Assembly: GCF_044872765.1 (NCBI RefSeq) | Contig: NZ_CP085253.1 | Location: 2,418,001-2,482,000, forward strand | DNA: 64,000 nucleotides | Origin: Micrococcus sp023147585 | GTDB taxonomy: Bacteria > Actinomycetota > Actinomycetes > Actinomycetales > Micrococcaceae | Direction of reading: 5' to 3' | Part shown: piece after piece, positions 8,462-17,214 of the stretch | How positions within the stretch are numbered: the stretch's first letter is position 1 | Layout of the letters: every line of letters begins with the position of its first letter | Notes under the pieces: model-generated | What the model saw: the letters and a program-made list of their open reading frames with translations, nothing else | Told to the model about the DNA's origin: nothing | Database searches by the model: none | Translations under genes and position numbers: made by a program

Positions 8462-9121
8462 TCAGAGGGTGACCGGGCCCGCGGGAGTCGTGAAGGTCAC
8501 CGAGACGATGCCCGGGGTGCCGGAGGGGGCGAGGTAGTCGACGTCGACGTCCGCGACCCCGTCCTCCTCGCCGACCTGCTCGCCGCCGAGCCACTCGATG
8601 AGGCGGTCGCGGGAGCCGGCGATGGCCACCTTGTCGATGGAGGCCTGCGGCTCGGCGGCCTGGGACGGGTGCATGTCCTCCTGGCCGTCGGCCCAGCGCA
8701 CGATGAACGGCAGCTGCGGGTCGGCAAGGGTGCCCTTGACGCCGATCTGACGCCAGGACAGCTCCCGGCCGTCGGGGAAGCGGCGGATGCCGGGCACGGC
8801 CTCGCGCTCCAGGCGGCGCTCGAAGCGGCCGATGTCCGGGGTGGAGACGGCCCAGCTCATCCAGCCGCCGCCCTGCTCGGAGCGGGCGCGGACGAGCTGG
8901 CCGAAGGGGGCGCTGAGGGAGGCCGGGTGGTCCATGGCCTCCACGACCTCGAGCCACTGCCCGTTCCGCATGGGGAACAGGGCGTTGTGGGTGCCGAAGC
9001 GCGGGTGCACGCCGCCCTTGATGCGGTCGATGCCGAGGGTCTCGACGAGGCGCTCCACGGTGGCTTCGAGGCCCTCGGGCCCGGCGGCGTAGGAGACGTG
9101 GTCCATCCGGCAGGTGTTCAC
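8462..9121 (-). CDS. VOC-family (glyoxalase-like) protein
   Basis: 219 residues. The opening MDHVSYAAGPEGLEATVERL and the repeated His/Glu positions (GGVHPRFGTHNALF, WLEVVEAMD) match the large glyoxalase-like VOC group, whose members bind a metal in paired beta-alpha-beta-beta-beta modules. The reaction is unknown. GTG 9121 (reading VNTCRMDHVSY) was chosen because gagaggaa lies eight bases upstream; ATG 9106 is the alternative. The long upstream extension of the frame runs into the SAM-IV riboswitch on the other strand and is not coding. Confidence 0.75.
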   Translation of the reverse strand: MNTCRMDHVSYAAGPEGLEATVERLVETLGIDRIKGGVHPRFGTHNALFPMRNGQWLEVVEAMDHPASLSAPFGQLVRARSEQGGGWMSWAVSTPDIGRFERRLEREAVPGIRRFPDGRELSWRQIGVKGTLADPQLPFIVRWADGQEDMHPSQAAEPQASIDKVAIAGSRDRLIEWLGGEQVGEEDGVADVDVDYLAPSGTPGIVSVTFTTPAGPVTL

Positions 9122-9285
9122 GGCGTTGTTCCTCTCCGAACCCCCGGGCGGGCCGGGCGTCGAACGCGATGGGAGGGCGGCGCCGTCGGCCCCTTGACCT
9201 CCGAGCCGCCCCTGTGATTCACAGCGTATCCATGTGTGACACGCCCGATGAAATCGGCCCCGCACTCGTGGCACACTGGCGGCAC

Positions 9286-9400
9286 GGTCACGAGAGTCAG
9301 CGTCTTTGCCCCGGCATGCTGACCGGCAACCCTCCTTCCGCGGTGGGGTGCCCCGGGTGACGACCAGGCCGGCTCCCACACGGGCTGCCGGCAAGCGCGG
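9286..9400 (+). ncRNA. SAM-IV riboswitch controlling metY-metX
   Basis: The segment begins ggtcacgagagtcagcg and contains ccccggcatgctgaccggca, accctcctt and ggggtgccccgggtgacgac. These are the conserved core blocks of the SAM-IV class, which shares the SAM-I binding core but has a different scaffold. The outer stem pairs ggtc 9286-9289 with gacc 9362-9365; the C-rich/G-rich stretch after 9366 would hold the SAM-IV-specific extra stem and pseudoknot. SAM-IV RNAs are known in actinobacteria, usually upstream of methionine and sulfur genes, exactly the position here. S-adenosylmethionine is expected to repress metY-metX. The 3' limit is approximate. Confidence 0.88.
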
Positions 9401-9438
9401 GCCGTCCCCTCGGCCCCTCTCGACGACGCCGGGGCACC

Positions 9439-9515
9439 CCCGGCGCGAGGCGCCGGGTCGACCCGGCGCACCGACCGCCGGGAGGGACGCGGGTCCGGCC
9501 CCTGAGGAGCTCAGG
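9439..9515 (+). promoter_or_regulatory. Candidate expression platform between riboswitch and metY
   Basis: Hairpin A pairs cccggcgc 9439-9446 with gcgccggg 9450-9457. Hairpin B is the 20-bp palindrome 9450-9469 and shares the second arm of A, so the two exclude each other. A third hairpin, cctgag 9501-9506 with ctcagg 9510-9515, covers part of the metY ribosome site (aggag 9513-9517). This layout suits translational control by ribosome-site occlusion. The folding is by eye only. Confidence 0.5.
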
Positions 9516-9525
9516 AGAGTCCGCC

Positions 9526-10902
9526 ATGACCGACCAGAACATCCCCGCCGAGACCACGCCCCTGACCCCGGCCGCCGCGTGGGGCTTCTCCACCGCGCAG
9601 GTCCACGCCGGCGCCGCCCCCGGCCAGCACGCCTTCGGCGCGACGGCCCTGCCCATCTACCAGACGACCTCGTTCGACTTCCCCTCCGCCGAGGTGGCGG
9701 CGGACCGGTTCGCCCTCAAGGACCTGGACCCGCTCTACACCCGCATCGGCAACCCGACCCAGTCCCCGGTGGAGGAGAAGGTCGCCGCGCTCGAGGGCGG
9801 CGTGGGCGCGCTGCTGCTGGCCTCCGGCCAGGCGGCCACGACCTTCTCGATCCTCAACGTCGCCGGCGCGGGGGACCACGTCGTCGCCTCGGCGAGCCTC
9901 TACGGCGGCACGCAGAACCTCTTCAAGCACACCCTGGCCAAGGTGGGCGTGGAGACGACGTTCGTGACCGATCCGGACGACATCGAGTCCTGGCGCGCCG
10001 CCGTGAAGGCGAACACCAAGGCCTTCTTCGGGGAGACCCTCGGCAACCCCCGGGGCGACGTGCTGGACGTTCGGGCGGTGGCCGACGTCGCGCACGAGGC
10101 GGGCGTGCCGCTGATCGTGGACAACACGCTGGCCACCCCGTACCTGCTGCGCCCGATTGAGCACGGCGCGGACATCGTCACCCACTCGGCCACGAAGTAC
10201 CTCGGCGGGCACGCCGCCGCCATGGCCGGCGTGATCGTCGACGGCGGCACGTTCGACTTCGCGCAGCACCCCGAGCGCTTCCCCGGGTTCAACGAGCCGG
10301 ACGAGTCCTACCACGGGCTCGTGTACGCGCGGGACCTGGGGGTGGGCTCGCCGCTCGGCGCCAACCTGGCCTTCATCCTCAAGGCGCGCGTGCAGCTGCT
10401 GCGCGACTACGGCTCGGCCATCTCCCCGTTCAACGCGTTCCTGGTGAACCTCGGCCTGGAGACCCTGTCCCTGCGCATGGAGCGCGCCGTGGCCAACGCG
10501 ACGGCCGTGGCCGCGTGGCTCGAGGCGCGCGACGACGTGGACTCCGTGGTCTACGCCGGCCTGCCCTCCAGCCCGTGGCACGAGCGGGCGCAGCGGTACC
10601 TGCCGCGCGGCGCAGGCGCGTTCGTCTCCTTCGAGATCGCGGGCGGCGCCGAGGCGGGCGCGGCGTTCGTGGACGGGCTTGAGCTGCTGCACCACGTGGC
10701 CAACATCGGCGACGTCCGCTCGCTCGTGGTGCACCCGGCCTCCACCACCCACGCCCAGCTCACCGAGGACGAGCAGCGCGCCGCCGGTGTGACGCCCGGG
10801 CTGGTGCGCCTCTCGCTCGGCGTGGAGGACGTCGAGGACATCCTCGCCGACCTGGAGCGCGGCTTCGCGGCGGCGGCCGGTGCGGGGGAGGGCACCCGAT
10901 GA
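9526..10902 (+). CDS. metY: O-acetylhomoserine aminocarboxypropyltransferase (sulfhydrylase)
   Basis: 458-residue PLP enzyme of the Cys/Met-metabolism family. It makes homocysteine from O-acetylhomoserine and sulfide, or a thiol analogue. The cofactor lysine is Lys224 in THSATKYLGGH. Other family marks are YTRIGNPTQSPVEEKVAALE and the Asp-loop IVDNTLATPYL. Length and insertions fit MetY rather than cystathionine gamma-synthase. It follows a SAM-IV riboswitch, so excess S-adenosylmethionine should shut it down, and overlaps metX by four bases (ATGA). Together the two genes activate homoserine and sulfhydrylate it directly. Confidence 0.93.
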   Translation: MTDQNIPAETTPLTPAAAWGFSTAQVHAGAAPGQHAFGATALPIYQTTSFDFPSAEVAADRFALKDLDPLYTRIGNPTQSPVEEKVAALEGGVGALLLASGQAATTFSILNVAGAGDHVVASASLYGGTQNLFKHTLAKVGVETTFVTDPDDIESWRAAVKANTKAFFGETLGNPRGDVLDVRAVADVAHEAGVPLIVDNTLATPYLLRPIEHGADIVTHSATKYLGGHAAAMAGVIVDGGTFDFAQHPERFPGFNEPDESYHGLVYARDLGVGSPLGANLAFILKARVQLLRDYGSAISPFNAFLVNLGLETLSLRMERAVANATAVAAWLEARDDVDSVVYAGLPSSPWHERAQRYLPRGAGAFVSFEIAGGAEAGAAFVDGLELLHHVANIGDVRSLVVHPASTTHAQLTEDEQRAAGVTPGLVRLSLGVEDVEDILADLERGFAAAAGAGEGTR

Positions 10903-12026
10903 CCGCGGTCGCGAGCCGCCCGTCCCTGACCGTCGACCTCCCCGAGGGCGCCCGCCACACCGTCTCGGTCGGGCCCCTGACCACCGAGACCGGCGGCTTC
11001 CTCCCGGACGTCACCCTCACCTACGAGACGTGGGGGACCCTGGACGCCGACGGCTCCAACGCGGTCCTCGTGCTGCACGCCCTCACGGGCGACTCGCACG
11101 TGGCCGCGCACGCCGCAGACCCGACGCCGGGCTGGTGGGACGCGCTCGTCGGCCCCGGCCGGGCGGTGGACACGGACCGCTGGTTCGTCGTCGCCCCCGC
11201 GATGGTGGGCGGCTGTCACGGTTCCACGGGCCCGTCCTCGCCCGACCCCGACGGCGTGCCGTGGGGCTCGCGCTTCCCGTTCCTCACGCTGCGCGACGCG
11301 GTGGAGGCCGAGCGCCGCCTCGCCGACCACCTCGGGATCGACGTGTGGCAGGCCGTGATCGGCGGGTCGATGGGCGGGGCCCGCGCCCTGGAATGGGCGG
11401 TCTCCCACCCGGAGCGCGTGGCCGGCGTCGGGGTGCTCGCCTCGACGGCGCAGTCCTCGGCGGACCAGATCGCCTGGGGCCAGGCGCAGGCCGCGGCCAT
11501 CCGGCTCGACCCGGCGCACCGCGAGGGCGACTACTACGGCGGACCCGGACCCGAGACGGGCCTCGGGATCGCCCGGCGCATCGCCCACACCACCTACCGC
11601 ACGGCCGAGGAGCTCGAGTACCGCTTCGGCCGCGAGCCGCAGGGCGCGGAGGACCCGTTCGGGGCCGCCGTCGGGAGGCGGCAGGGACGCTACGCGGTGG
11701 AGTCCTACCTGGACCACCAGGCCGCGAAGCTGTCCGCGCGGTTCGACGCGAACTCCTACCTCGTGCTCACCGAGGCGCTCATGAGCCACGACGTCGCCCG
11801 TGGGCGGGGGAGCCTGTCCGAGGCGCTGGGGCGCTTCCGCGGGCGGGCCTTCGTGGCCGCCGTCGACTCCGACCGGCTGTACCGGCCCGAGGAGTCGGCG
11901 CTGCTCGCGGAGCTGCTGCCCGGCGAGGTGCCCGTCCACTCGATCGTCTCGCCGATCGGCCATGACGGGTTCCTCACCGAGTACGGGCAGGTCGCCGACG
12001 CCCTGAAGGAGACCCTCGCCCTCTGA
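10899..12026 (+). CDS. metX: Homoserine O-acetyltransferase
   Basis: 375-residue alpha/beta-hydrolase-fold acyltransferase that activates homoserine with acetyl-CoA, giving the substrate of the preceding MetY. The nucleophile elbow is VIGGSMGGARALEW with Ser157. The remaining triad residues are supplied by VAAVDSDRLYRPEE (Asp) and SPIGHDGFL (His). The family block LVLHALTGDSHV is present. The ATG overlaps the metY stop, so both genes are covered by the same riboswitch-controlled transcript. Acetyl rather than succinyl specificity is inferred from the family and from the MetY partner. Confidence 0.93.
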   Translation: MTAVASRPSLTVDLPEGARHTVSVGPLTTETGGFLPDVTLTYETWGTLDADGSNAVLVLHALTGDSHVAAHAADPTPGWWDALVGPGRAVDTDRWFVVAPAMVGGCHGSTGPSSPDPDGVPWGSRFPFLTLRDAVEAERRLADHLGIDVWQAVIGGSMGGARALEWAVSHPERVAGVGVLASTAQSSADQIAWGQAQAAAIRLDPAHREGDYYGGPGPETGLGIARRIAHTTYRTAEELEYRFGREPQGAEDPFGAAVGRRQGRYAVESYLDHQAAKLSARFDANSYLVLTEALMSHDVARGRGSLSEALGRFRGRAFVAAVDSDRLYRPEESALLAELLPGEVPVHSIVSPIGHDGFLTEYGQVADALKETLAL

Positions 12027-12030
12027 CCGC

Positions 12031-12915
12031 TCAGGAGGCCGGCTCGGCGGGCGGCGTGACCGGCAGCGACTCCGTGTGGTCCGAGCCGTGCGGCATCTCC
12101 ACGCCGAACAGCGGCTCGGGCACGGGGCGCTTGGCGCTGACCCCGTCGCCGGAGGAGACGCCACGGATGCGTCGGATCACCCACGGCGCGAGGTGGGCCC
12201 GCGCCCACTTGGCGTTGGACACGCGGGCCTGACGCCACGTCCGGGGCGCGGCCGGCTTGGGCTGGAGGGGCTCCAGATCGTGCTCGACGCCGAGGGTGTC
12301 CAGCACCATCGCCGCGATGGTGTGGTGCCCGGTGGGGGAGAAGTGCAGCCGGTCCTCCGCCCACATCTCGGGCCTCGAGAGCTGCTTGAGCGACCACATG
12401 TCCGGCACGAGCGCGTCGTGGCGCAGCGCCACGGTGCGCACGTTCTCGTTGTAGATCGCCACCTTCCCCCGGATGCGTCCCAGCACGGGGGTGTCACGGA
12501 CGTCGGTCACGTTGAACAGGAGCACGGTGGCGCCCGTTCCCGCGAGCTTCCCGACGGCGGCGTCCAGGCGGCGGGCGATGTCGTCCGGGTCGGCGCCGCG
12601 CAGGATGTCGTTGCCGCCCGCGCAGATGCTGATGAGGTCCGGGGCCAGCTCGATGGCCGGGTCCACCTGGTCGGCGGCGATCTGGTCGATCAGCTTGCCG
12701 CGCACGGCGAGGTTCGCGTAGGCGAACGGCTCCGGCCCCTCGGCGTGGCGGGCCAGCTCCTCGGCCACGCGGTCGGCCCAGCCGCGGTGGTAGCCGGGCT
12801 GGTCCGGGTCCGGATCCCCGATGCCCTCCGTGAAGGAGTCGCCGAGGGCCACGTAGCGGCGCCAGGGGTGACCGGTGGGCTGATCGTCGACGGGCGGCAC
12901 GATGGTGTTACTCAC
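12031..12915 (-). CDS. SGNH/GDSL-family hydrolase
   Basis: 294 residues with all four SGNH blocks: YVALGDSFTEG (nucleophile Ser27), a Gly in NLAVRGKLID, ICAGGNDIL (oxyanion Asn), and the C-terminal Asp-x-x-His in DRLHFSPTGH. No signal peptide is apparent, so it is probably a cytoplasmic esterase or lipase-like enzyme. The C-terminal 70 residues are Pro/Arg-rich and end in a polar tail. It converges on metX with four bases between stops and diverges from the phospholipase/carboxylesterase-like gene. The substrate is unknown. Confidence 0.85.
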   Translation of the reverse strand: MSNTIVPPVDDQPTGHPWRRYVALGDSFTEGIGDPDPDQPGYHRGWADRVAEELARHAEGPEPFAYANLAVRGKLIDQIAADQVDPAIELAPDLISICAGGNDILRGADPDDIARRLDAAVGKLAGTGATVLLFNVTDVRDTPVLGRIRGKVAIYNENVRTVALRHDALVPDMWSLKQLSRPEMWAEDRLHFSPTGHHTIAAMVLDTLGVEHDLEPLQPKPAAPRTWRQARVSNAKWARAHLAPWVIRRIRGVSSGDGVSAKRPVPEPLFGVEMPHGSDHTESLPVTPPAEPAS

Positions 12916-12968
12916 GGGTAGCAGTCTGCTCCAGGGGCCGACCCACGGTCAATCGCTAGGCTGAGCCG

Positions 12969-13676
12969 GTGACCGAGCCCTCCCACACCCCCTCCGCCCC
13001 GGGCCCCGAGCCCGTCGTCCGCTGGTCCCGCCCCGAGGGCGAGCGCACCGAGCACCTGCTGATCCTGCTCCACGGCTACGGCGCGAGCGAGCACGACCTC
13101 TTCGGCCTCGTGCCCCAGCTGCCGGAGCCGTTCACGGTGGCCGCCGTCCGCGCCCCGCTGACCCTCCAGCCCGGCATGCACGCGTGGTTCCCGCTCTCCC
13201 AGGACCCGGTGACGGGGGAGATCGGCTCCGACGACGCTCCGGCCGTGCGCCGCGCGACAGAGGACCTGCACGCGTGGGTGCAGACCGTGCGCGGCGACTT
13301 CCGCACCGTCTCTCTGCTCGGCTTCTCGCAGGGCATGGCGCTGGCGACCGCTCTGCTGCGCCTGGACCCGGAGGCCTACGCGTGCACGGTCGCGCTCTCC
13401 GGCTTCGTGATCGACCCGGACCTCGCCGAGCCCGGCCTCGAGGGCCTCTTCATCCGCGACGACGAGGTCGCCCGGCTCACGCCGAAGGTCTTCTGGGGCC
13501 GTGGCCAGGACGACCCGGTCATCTCCGAGGCGCGCGTCGAGTCCGCCCACGCGTGGCTCACCGCGCACACCGACCTCATGAAGATCGTCTACGCGGGCCT
13601 GCCCCACGCCATCAACCAGCAGGAGCTCGGCCACGTGCGCGAATACCTGCAGCACACGGTGCTGAAGGGCCGCTGA
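12969..13676 (+). CDS. Phospholipase/carboxylesterase-family alpha/beta hydrolase
   Basis: 235 residues of the acyl-protein-thioesterase/carboxylesterase type. The early HGYGASEHD segment forms the oxyanion loop, the nucleophile is Ser120 in LLGFSQGMALA, and Asp and His follow in GRGQDDPVI and GLPHAINQQE. The GTG start at 12969 gives an N-terminus of family length; no upstream alternative exists because of the divergent gene. The promoter region, 53 bases, contains taggct, a plausible -10 for a leaderless or short-leader mRNA. It may hydrolyse short-chain esters; the natural substrate is not evident. Confidence 0.85.
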   Translation: MTEPSHTPSAPGPEPVVRWSRPEGERTEHLLILLHGYGASEHDLFGLVPQLPEPFTVAAVRAPLTLQPGMHAWFPLSQDPVTGEIGSDDAPAVRRATEDLHAWVQTVRGDFRTVSLLGFSQGMALATALLRLDPEAYACTVALSGFVIDPDLAEPGLEGLFIRDDEVARLTPKVFWGRGQDDPVISEARVESAHAWLTAHTDLMKIVYAGLPHAINQQELGHVREYLQHTVLKGR

Positions 13677-13679
13677 GGC

Positions 13680-13979
13680 TCAGGACTCGGCGGACTCCGC
13701 CTCGATCACCACGGCCTCGCCGTTGAACTCGACGACGTCGCCGTCGTGCAGCTGCGCGCCGCGGCGGGTCTCGACCGCGCCGTTCACGGTGACCATCCCG
13801 TCCGCGACGACGTCCCGGGCCATCGCGCCGTCCTCCACGAGGGAGGCGAGCTTGAGGGCCTGGCCGAGGCGGATCATCGTGTCACGGATCGGCAGGGGCT
13901 GAGCGTCCTCGGGGACGTCGACGGCGGTGGCGTCGGTCCCCGTCGCGCGGGACTCGTCATGGCTGTGGGCATCGGTCAT
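13680..13979 (-). CDS. S4-domain RNA-binding protein
   Basis: 99 residues. After a polar N-terminus of about 30 residues the S4 fold is clear: IRLGQALKLASLVEDGAMAR, then VVADGMVTVNGAVETRRGAQ and LHDGDVVEF. Stand-alone S4 proteins of this type bind structured RNA, often rRNA or tRNA on ribosomes. ATG 13979 is preferred; an ATG nine bases further upstream (13988) is equally possible. It converges on the hydrolase gene and diverges from glyS. Confidence 0.85.
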   Translation of the reverse strand: MTDAHSHDESRATGTDATAVDVPEDAQPLPIRDTMIRLGQALKLASLVEDGAMARDVVADGMVTVNGAVETRRGAQLHDGDVVEFNGEAVVIEAESAES

Positions 13980-14130
13980 GACGTCCATTGTGGCCGGTAG
14001 GCTGGTCCGCATCGACCGGCCCGGCCGTCCGAGACCGCCCGCGCCGCGCGCAGGGTGAGCGCGAGGACCCGGCGGGCCGCCGTCGTCGTGAACCCCTCCC
14101 GCCCCCGATGTGCACGGAAGTGATGCCCCC

Positions 14131-15513
14131 ATGGCTGCCAAGTCCCCGCTCGAGAACGTCATCAGCCTGGCCAAGCGCCGCGGCTTCGTGTTCCAGGCCG
14201 GTGAGATCTACGGCGGCTCGCGCTCGGCGTGGGACTACGGGCCCCTGGGCGTGGAGCTGAAGGAGAACATCAAGGCGGAGTGGTGGAAGACCTTCGTGCG
14301 CTCGCGCGAGGACATGGTGGGCCTGGACTCCTCCATCATCCTGCCGCGGCAGGTCTGGCAGGCCTCGGGCCACGTGGACACCTTCACGGACCCGCTCGTG
14401 GAGTGCCAGCAGTGCCACAAGCGCCACCGCCAGGACCACCTGGTCGAGGCGTTCGAGGCCAAGAAGGGCCGTGCCCCGGAGGGCATGCAGGACATCGTCT
14501 GCCCGGACTGCGGCACCAAGGGCATGTTCACCGAGCCGCAGATGTTCTCCGGCCTCATGAAGACCTTCCTCGGCCCCGTGGACAACGAGGAGGGGCTGCA
14601 CTACATGCGCCCCGAGACCGCGCAGGGCATCTTCGTGAACTTCCTCAACGTGCTCGGCGCCTCGCGGAAGAAGCCGCCGTTCGGCATCGGCCAGATCGGC
14701 AAGGCGTTCCGCAACGAGATCACGCCCGGCAACTTCATCTTCCGCACGCGCGAGTTCGAGCAGATGGAGATCGAGTACTTCGTGCCGCCGGCTGACGCCC
14801 AGCGGCACTTCGACACGTGGGTCGAGGCCTGCTGGAACTGGTTCATCGACCTCGGGATCGACCCGGAGAACCTGCGCCGCTTCGACGTCCCGGCGGAGGA
14901 GCGCGCCCACTACTCGGACGGCACCATCGACCTGGAGTACAAGTTCGGCTTCGGCGGCGGGGACGGCTGGGGCGAGCTCATGGGCGTGGCCAACCGCACC
15001 GACTACGATCTCTCGAGCCACACGACGGCCTCCGGCACCAAGCTGCAGTACTTCGACCAGGCCAACGGCGAGCACTACACGCCGTACGTGATCGAGCCCT
15101 CCTTCGGGCTGACCCGCTCCATGATGGCCTTCCTCGTGGACGCCTACGCCGAGGAGGAGGCGCCGAACGCGAAGGGCGGCACGGACGTGCGCACCGTGCT
15201 CCGCCTCGACCCGCGTCTGGCCCCGGTCAAGGCCGCCGTCCTCCCGCTGTCCAAGAAGGAGGAGCTGCAGCCGGCCACGCAGGCCCTCGCCGCCGAGCTG
15301 CGCCGCGAGTGGAACATCGAGACGGACGACTCCGGTGCCATCGGCCGCCGCTACCGCCGCCAGGACGAGATCGGCACCCCGTTCTGCATCACCGTGGACT
15401 TCGACACGCTCGAGGACCAGGCCGTCACCGTCCGCGAGCGGGACACCATGGCGCAGGAGCGCGTGGCCCTCTCCCAGGTGAAGGCCTACCTCGCCGAGCG
15501 CCTCACCAAGTGA
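14131..15513 (+). CDS. glyS: Glycyl-tRNA synthetase (dimeric, class II)
   Basis: 460-residue eukaryote/archaeal-type single-chain GlyRS, the form usual in actinobacteria. The N-terminus ENVISLAKRRGFVFQAGEIY is typical. A zinc-binding insertion supplies CQQC near residue 92 and CPDC near 126. Class II motif 2 is FRNEITPGNFIFRTREFEQM and motif 3 is EPSFGLTRSMMAFL. The C-terminal anticodon-binding domain begins near LAPVKAAVLPL. ATG 14131 was taken instead of the upstream in-frame codon at 14110 because it begins the conserved N-terminus. It charges tRNA(Gly) for translation. Confidence 0.96.
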   Translation: MAAKSPLENVISLAKRRGFVFQAGEIYGGSRSAWDYGPLGVELKENIKAEWWKTFVRSREDMVGLDSSIILPRQVWQASGHVDTFTDPLVECQQCHKRHRQDHLVEAFEAKKGRAPEGMQDIVCPDCGTKGMFTEPQMFSGLMKTFLGPVDNEEGLHYMRPETAQGIFVNFLNVLGASRKKPPFGIGQIGKAFRNEITPGNFIFRTREFEQMEIEYFVPPADAQRHFDTWVEACWNWFIDLGIDPENLRRFDVPAEERAHYSDGTIDLEYKFGFGGGDGWGELMGVANRTDYDLSSHTTASGTKLQYFDQANGEHYTPYVIEPSFGLTRSMMAFLVDAYAEEEAPNAKGGTDVRTVLRLDPRLAPVKAAVLPLSKKEELQPATQALAAELRREWNIETDDSGAIGRRYRRQDEIGTPFCITVDFDTLEDQAVTVRERDTMAQERVALSQVKAYLAERLTK

Positions 15514-15554
15514 GCGGGCGGGATCTGGAGGGGCATGGCCGGGACGGACACGGC

Positions 15555-16586
15555 GTGACCGACGACGGCGGCGCGGCCCTGCCCGCGGACATCACCCTGC
15601 GCCCGTGGCGCTCGGGGGTCGACCTCGCCCTCCTCGAGGTGTGGGGCGACCCCGCCAACGCGCAGCAGCACCAGGACCGCGCGATGCTCGCGGACGACGC
15701 GGACGTGCCGTGGCGCCGCTCCCTCGTGGCCGAGGCCGACGGCGTCCCGGTGGCGGCGGGCGTGGTCTACGCGTCCTCGCTGCACCCGCGGCGACTGTGG
15801 CTGTACGTGGAGACCGCCCCGTCCGAGCGGCGCCGCGGCATCGCCCGTGCGCTCCTGGCCGCGCTGCGCGGGCTCGCCGAGCAGGCCCACGCGGAGGGGC
15901 TCGTCCCCACGACCGCGCTCAAGGCGCGGTTCGCGCGCGAGGCGCTGGTCGGCGTCGCGGAGGAGGCCACCGCCGAGGGCACCCGCGCCGCGACGGCCGA
16001 GCTGGCCGCCGCCACCGAGGCGTTCCTGACCGCGCAGGGGTTCGCGCCCGTGCAGCGCTCGCGGCGCGTCGCCGTCGCCCCCGGGGCCGCGGACCTGCCC
16101 GCGCTGCGGGACGAGGAGCACCCGGACGGCGTCGTGCTGGAGGAGACGGCCACCGGATCGGTGGAGCTGACCCAGGCGGTCGTGGCGTTCTACCAGGCCA
16201 CGCACGACTGGGACCCGGCGCACATGACCGTCGGCTCCGCCCAGACGCTCCTCCTCGGCCCCGCGACCGGGGCTGCCGGCGCCGTCGTGCTGCGGGACGC
16301 CCCGCGCGCCGAGGGCGGGAGGATCCGCGCGTTCGCCGTCTCCTACACCGCCCAGCGCCAGGACGCCCCCGCGGACGTGCTCCTCGGCTGGGACCCGGAG
16401 CTGTCCGAGGCGGACGCCCTGCAGGCGGTCGCCGACCTGCTCGCGCTGCTCGTGGCGCAGCACCCGGTGCAGCTCGAGGTGGACCAGGCCATGCGCCCCC
16501 TGGAGCGGATCATCGACGGGCTGATCGCCGGCGGCGCCGCGAAGCCCGTCCTGGACACCCTCGTGCTGGCCGATGACGCCGACTGA
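15555..16586 (+). CDS. GNAT-like acetyltransferase
   Basis: About 343 residues with a recognisable GNAT acetyl-CoA site, VETAPSERRRGIARALLAAL, in the first half, followed by a second, weaker GNAT-like half (from about residue 190), as in tandem two-domain acetyltransferases. The substrate is unknown. The start is uncertain: GTG 15555 gives a compact N-terminus (TDDGGAALPADITLRPW), whereas GTG 15510 overlaps the glyS stop and would add 15 residues. The 3' end overlaps the next gene by 14 bases, so the two are probably translationally coupled. Confidence 0.65.
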   Translation: MTDDGGAALPADITLRPWRSGVDLALLEVWGDPANAQQHQDRAMLADDADVPWRRSLVAEADGVPVAAGVVYASSLHPRRLWLYVETAPSERRRGIARALLAALRGLAEQAHAEGLVPTTALKARFAREALVGVAEEATAEGTRAATAELAAATEAFLTAQGFAPVQRSRRVAVAPGAADLPALRDEEHPDGVVLEETATGSVELTQAVVAFYQATHDWDPAHMTVGSAQTLLLGPATGAAGAVVLRDAPRAEGGRIRAFAVSYTAQRQDAPADVLLGWDPELSEADALQAVADLLALLVAQHPVQLEVDQAMRPLERIIDGLIAGGAAKPVLDTLVLADDAD

Positions 16587-17214
16587 GACCGCCGCGCCGG
16601 ACGCGGCCCGCCGGAGCGCGCTCCGTCGGGCCGTGCTCTGGGTGGCCGGGCTCAACCTGGCCTACATGGTCGCGGAGCTGCTCGTGGCGTTCGCCATCGG
16701 CTCGGTGTCCCTGGCCGCCGACGGCGTCGACTTCTTCGAGGACTTCGCCGTCAACCTGCTGATCGCCGTCGCGCTCGGCTGGTCGGCCGCGCGTCAGGCG
16801 ACCGTCGGACGCGTGCTCGCCGGGATCATCCTGCTGCCCGCCGTCGCGGCGCTCGTCATGGCGGTCCTGAAGGCCGGCGACCCCGAGCCGCCCGCCGCCG
16901 GACCGCTGTTCTGGACCGCGCTCGGCGCGATCGCCGTGAACCTGGTGTGCACCGTGATCCTCGCCCGCTTCCGGAGCGACGCCGGCTCGCTCACGGCGGC
17001 CGCCTACCTGGCGGCCCGCAACGACCTCGTGGCCGGCGCGGCCATCCTGGTGCTCGCCGGCGTGACGCGCTGGACCGGATCGGGCTGGCCTGACATCCTG
17101 CTGGGCATCGGCCTCGTGCTCCTCAACGGACCGGCGGCCAGGGAGGTCTGGGAGAAGGCCGGGGAGGAGCGCCTCGCGGAGCGGGCGCTGGAGGGGGAGC
17201 TCGATGACGACTGA
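16573..17214 (+). CDS. Cation-efflux-like membrane protein (CDF-related)
   Basis: 213 residues with five to six hydrophobic segments. The second helix contains SVSLAADGVDFFEDFAVN, which resembles the AxxxHxxxD metal site of cation diffusion facilitators with the His changed, and a matching later segment is NDLVAGAAILVLAG. It lacks the long cytoplasmic C-terminal domain of canonical CDF proteins, as several actinobacterial homologues do. Metal transport is inferred, with unknown ion. It overlaps both neighbours (14 bases upstream, 11 downstream) and so belongs to the same transcript. Confidence 0.6.
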   Translation: MTPTETAAPDAARRSALRRAVLWVAGLNLAYMVAELLVAFAIGSVSLAADGVDFFEDFAVNLLIAVALGWSAARQATVGRVLAGIILLPAVAALVMAVLKAGDPEPPAAGPLFWTALGAIAVNLVCTVILARFRSDAGSLTAAAYLAARNDLVAGAAILVLAGVTRWTGSGWPDILLGIGLVLLNGPAAREVWEKAGEERLAERALEGELDDD

